8,431 nucleotides of DNA from an uncultured Caulobacterales bacterium (lineage in GTDB: Bacteria; Pseudomonadota; Alphaproteobacteria; Caulobacterales; Maricaulaceae). Below are positions 6,611-8,431 of this stretch, piece after piece; within the stretch, counting starts at the first letter, position 1; every line of letters starts with the position of its first letter. The position numbers and the translations under genes were made by a program. Location of the stretch: NCBI GenBank assembly GCA_938007945.1, contig CALLME010000199.1, positions 1 to 8,431 on the forward strand, written 5' to 3'. The notes beneath the pieces are model-generated. The model was not told the DNA's origin, did no database searches, and saw only the letters and a program-made list of their open reading frames with translations.

Positions 6611-7045
6611 CTACCACGCTCCGAGGTCTGAGAGCTTGCCGCGCAGGTGTGCAGGCAATTCCAATCCACCGCTTTGCTCTGTCAAATCCGCAGGCGCGTC
6701 TTCGGGTTTGAGGTAGCGCCACCCTTGAAAGGGGCGTTTGGGTGTCGGCATGACTGGCACGACCTTAGGCGTCATCAAAATGGCGCATCGCCTAATACCG
6801 TCGCGACCAATACGCTCTTCAAGGTCCACAATTGGGTTACGGCACAGAATTTGCCCCTTAATCACCCAATAAATGGAGCCGCCATCAAGCAATGCGTCTA
6901 CCTGTTTAGGGAACATGCGTGTAACGTGCTCATGCACAGGAGATTGCCCGCTCGCTTTGCGTTTGCGCACAACATGGCGTTGCCAAGCCGTGAGCGTATC
7001 AATGCTTTCCGAGCCGACTGACAGCTTTTGCAGGTGGATTGTCAT
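6611..7045 (-). CDS. DUF1489 family protein
   Basis: A 144-residue cytosolic protein with no signal peptide or membrane segment, matching the length of DUF1489, a family widespread in alphaproteobacteria with no established function that I know. Seen: MTIHLQKLSVGSESIDTLTAWQ at the N-terminus, HVTRMFPKQ (40-48), LDGGSIYWVIKG (53-64), GRDGIRRCAILMTP (79-92) and the highly typical PFQGWRYLKPEDAPADL (104-120). The ATG at 7045 fits the family start, although no strong Shine-Dalgarno is visible upstream. The gene converges with the receptor gene and probably shares its terminator. The hairpin at 7104-7135 separates it from the EF-hand gene, so it is likely transcribed from its own promoter in 7046-7103; I cannot pick the promoter with confidence. 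Confidence 0.92.
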   Translation of the reverse strand: MTIHLQKLSVGSESIDTLTAWQRHVVRKRKASGQSPVHEHVTRMFPKQVDALLDGGSIYWVIKGQILCRNPIVDLEERIGRDGIRRCAILMTPKVVPVMPTPKRPFQGWRYLKPEDAPADLTEQSGGLELPAHLRGKLSDLGAW

Positions 7046-7091
7046 GCTTTATCTACGCATGAGCAGGGCAAGAAGACGAGTCTTTGAACCT

Positions 7092-7135
7092 AAAAAACTG
7101 TGAACCGACCCGCCTCAGTCAAACGGCGGCTCGGT
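7092..7135 (-). terminator. Probable intrinsic terminator after the EF-hand gene
   Basis: On the minus strand the arms ACCGAGCCGCC and GGCGGGTCGGT (7125-7135 and 7104-7114) pair with one mismatch around a ten-base loop. A run of six T (7092-7097) follows after six bases. It lies 25 bases past the in-frame stop of the reconstructed, longer EF-hand frame and 74 bases past the present stop. The gap before the T-run makes it less than ideal. Confidence 0.6.
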
Positions 7136-7160
7136 CATAATATAAAGATTGATGTTGCGC

Positions 7161-7253
7161 TTACTCTTCTTCTGCGTCGTCGACATCCTCGTAAGTACTC
7201 GCGTCATATTTATCCTAGCCTATGACTTAAGCTATGCTTAAATCGCCGCTGCC
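7161..7253 (-). pseudogene. Out-of-frame remnant of the EF-hand protein C-terminus
   Basis: Just after LLDS of the EF-hand gene, the neighbouring minus-strand frame reads GSGDLSIA, a TAA (7227-7229), VIG, a TAG (7215-7217), then DKYDASTYEDVDDAEEE and a final TAA. Placed after D-S-x, GSGDLSIA makes a second EF-hand loop D-S-x-G-S-G-D-L-S-I-A with the stop exactly at loop position 12, where glutamate is expected (GAA to TAA is one change). One extra base around 7254-7257 would explain the frameshift. The very acidic tail is protein-like rather than random. This is inferred from one sequence; an intact relative would settle it. Confidence 0.6.
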
Positions 7254-7554
7254 CGTAACTATCTAGTAATTTGAACGCCGTTTCGTAATCACCAGATGAC
7301 ACTATGGCTGTGAAGTCAGCATCACCTGCGACTGCGCGGTCACCTGCATATAATGTGAACTCAGACATATCGAGTGTCCCATTGCCGTCGAGATCAGATC
7401 CTGCAAATCCGTCCAAGCTCGGCGCCGACGTTATTTGCGTGTCAGTCTCATCGTCTAAAGGCGGGTTAGCCTGCGCGGTAGCGGGCAAAAAGGCGAGAGA
7501 CGTCGCCACAATAGCGATGTTAAGAAGATTTAGATATGTGTTGAATTTGTGCAT
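7210..7554 (-). CDS. Small secreted EF-hand protein, C-terminus probably frameshifted
   Basis: 114 residues as read. Seen: a signal peptide ending ATAQA, with likely cleavage after residue 29, so the protein is periplasmic or exported. An acidic stretch follows, then one canonical 12-residue EF-hand loop, DLDGNGTLDMSE (54-65), with D54, D56, N58, G59, L61 and E65 in calcium-binding positions. The final 15 residues (GQRRFKHSLSHRLG and the tyrosine before it) are basic and unlike the rest, because the frame appears shifted within a second EF-hand loop that starts at LLDS (see the remnant at 7161-7253). The ATG at 7554 has an excellent AGGAG six bases upstream, so the 5' end looks functional. 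It may be a recent pseudogene, a still-expressed shortened protein or a sequencing error. Its role is unknown; the DUF6065 gene upstream ends 96 bases before its start. Confidence 0.75.
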   Translation of the reverse strand: MHKFNTYLNLLNIAIVATSLAFLPATAQANPPLDDETDTQITSAPSLDGFAGSDLDGNGTLDMSEFTLYAGDRAVAGDADFTAIVSSGDYETAFKLLDSYGQRRFKHSLSHRLG

Positions 7555-7650
7555 AAATGACTCCTGTTAAAGTCGCCCCCAGCGACAATATGAATCTGCG
7601 TCCAAGGTGACGGACACATGTCGAACAAAACCCGACACCCGCCGAATAAG
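7555..7650 (-). other. Intergenic spacer between the DUF6065 gene and the EF-hand gene
   Basis: 96 bases that must hold the leader of the EF-hand gene. I see the AGGAG site (7561-7565) and, a few bases upstream, a small inverted repeat GTCGC-N5-GCGAC (7572-7586). No clear promoter hexamers and no strong terminator for the DUF6065 gene are visible, so read-through from that gene is possible. Confidence 0.45.
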
Positions 7651-8431
7651 CTAGCCCTTAATTTCTGGCTTTCGCGGCTTGAACACAGTTTGATGCGGAG
7701 CAAAGCCGTTGCCCTTAGTCTCTCCTTTCGCGCGCACATATTGCGCGTTCCAGACGCCATGAGCGGAGGGTGTTTCGCCAAGCTCAGTTGCTTTAGCTGC
7801 ATTCTCCTTTTGCGCCGCAATATTGTCTTTGCGCGCCTGACCGAAAGCTTCGACCTCGGCCTTGAACCCTGCATCAGAGGCGAGCGTCGTAATCTCAAGC
7901 TGTGTCTCGTCAATCATCGCAATCGGGTAAGGCATAATCCGCGCAATCGGCTCCCCTGCTTTGAACGTCACAGGCGTATTGGCGCGGCAGATTTTCCAAT
8001 TCATGGTAAACGGAAAGGGCAGCCAATCTGTGCGTACAAAGGCATCGAGCGGCTGCGCGTCATGATGTTCGTGATTGGCGGGCCCCGTAATATAAAGCCC
8101 CAAATCTGCTGACGTGCGAAATAAAAACGGGACGTACCACGTCACAATCGCGCTGCCGAAATGAGAGCTTGCCGTAAACGGCCCGGGTTTTCGGCAAATC
8201 GTTTTGATGTTTTCTGTGCCCGTGCCGCCGTCCCACATGACACGCGACTCCACGGGATTTAAAAGCTCCCATCCCATGGTGTTGGCGGCTAGCAACGGGA
8301 TGCAGCGGTAAATATAGCTGTCTGGCACCGCGTCCATCCAGTCCCTGCGCACAGGGGCAGGCCGAATATACGCGTCCACGTCAATCTCTGCGCCGTCTAC
8401 GATATGCGCGCGAATGGTGTTGGGCGGAAGG
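7651..8431 (-). CDS. DUF6065 family protein (partial, N-terminus beyond window)
   Basis: 259 residues are visible, open to the right edge. The GTG at 8379 sits mid-frame with protein-like sequence before it (AHIVDGAEIDVDAYIRPAP), so it is not taken as the start. Seen: RRDWMDAVPDSYIYRCIPLL, GWELLNP, a TWYVPFLFRT stretch, ITGPAN, RTDWLPFPFTMNWKICR and FKAGEPIARIMPYP. This series I recognise from memory as DUF6065, a family of unknown function. The C-terminal fifth is charged and probably helical (EVEAFGQARKDNIAAQKENA). No signal peptide or membrane helix is visible in the part present. From the position of RRDWMD, the missing N-terminus is probably short. Family assignment is fairly good; no function is claimed. 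Confidence 0.8.
   Translation of the reverse strand, partial: LPPNTIRAHIVDGAEIDVDAYIRPAPVRRDWMDAVPDSYIYRCIPLLAANTMGWELLNPVESRVMWDGGTGTENIKTICRKPGPFTASSHFGSAIVTWYVPFLFRTSADLGLYITGPANHEHHDAQPLDAFVRTDWLPFPFTMNWKICRANTPVTFKAGEPIARIMPYPIAMIDETQLEITTLASDAGFKAEVEAFGQARKDNIAAQKENAAKATELGETPSAHGVWNAQYVRAKGETKGNGFAPHQTVFKPRKPEIKG

Noticed and set aside
7572..7586. GTCGC-N5-GCGAC hairpin as a terminator of the DUF6065 gene
   Set aside because: The stem is only five pairs and there is no T-run after it on the minus strand; at best it is a leader hairpin of the EF-hand gene.
7530..7913. Minus-strand open frame of 127 codons across the end of the DUF6065 gene and the spacer
   Set aside because: It overlaps a recognised gene in another frame, is very arginine-rich and has no family features.
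7618..8112. Plus-strand open frame of 164 codons antisense to the DUF6065 gene
   Set aside because: The minus-strand frame carries recognisable family sequence throughout; the plus frame is a composition shadow with no domain or ribosome binding site.
1..8431. CRISPR arrays, tRNA or rRNA genes, insertion sequences, phage or defence genes
   Set aside because: No regularly spaced repeats, no cloverleaf-like sequence, no transposase or integrase and no terminal inverted repeats with target duplications were seen; the gene content looks like core chromosome.

Overview
The window looks like an ordinary chromosomal segment of an alphaproteobacterium of moderate GC. The order Maricaulales/Hyphomonadales (Robiginitomaculum- or Litorimonas-like marine bacteria) is a plausible home. 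That placement is inferred from the DUF1489 protein, the DUF6065 protein, the style of TonB-dependent receptor and the compact gene packing; it was not tested by any search. I see no insertion sequence, phage gene, tRNA, rRNA or CRISPR array.

Layout. At the left edge, on the minus strand, lies a BlaI/MecI-type repressor gene followed by an ATGA-overlapping BlaR1/MecR1-type M56 metallopeptidase gene that runs off the window. The M56 gene is easy to miss because it has no stop codon inside the window. Two near-perfect TACA-NN-TGTA palindromes lie between the repressor gene and the divergent panC, and they cover a good sigma70-like promoter for the repressor. On the plus strand, panC (pantoate-beta-alanine ligase), a small eight-cysteine DUF1272 protein and a glutathione S-transferase-like protein form a tight, translationally coupled operon. 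Its last stop codon overlaps the stop codon of a convergent GNAT acetyltransferase. A 252-base intergenic region separates the GNAT gene from a large divergent TonB-dependent outer-membrane receptor, which is followed by a clear intrinsic terminator. The right part is all minus strand: a DUF1489 protein, a small secreted EF-hand protein with an apparently broken C-terminus, and most of a DUF6065 protein cut by the right edge.

How the genes relate. The repressor and the M56 protein should form a signal-responsive switch: the membrane protease senses a signal and causes loss of the repressor. No beta-lactamase or other resistance target is visible. The nearest other gene is panC, so the regulon question is open. 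The panC operon joins coenzyme A precursor synthesis to two proteins of unknown or thiol-related role. The receptor stands alone as a transcription unit, and its substrate cannot be read from sequence.

The observations most worth a second look are three. The twin BlaI operators are shared with the panC promoter region. The EF-hand gene has a second calcium-binding loop that can be read only by invoking one inserted base and two nonsense changes. A perfect palindrome overlaps the ribosome binding site of the M56 gene.
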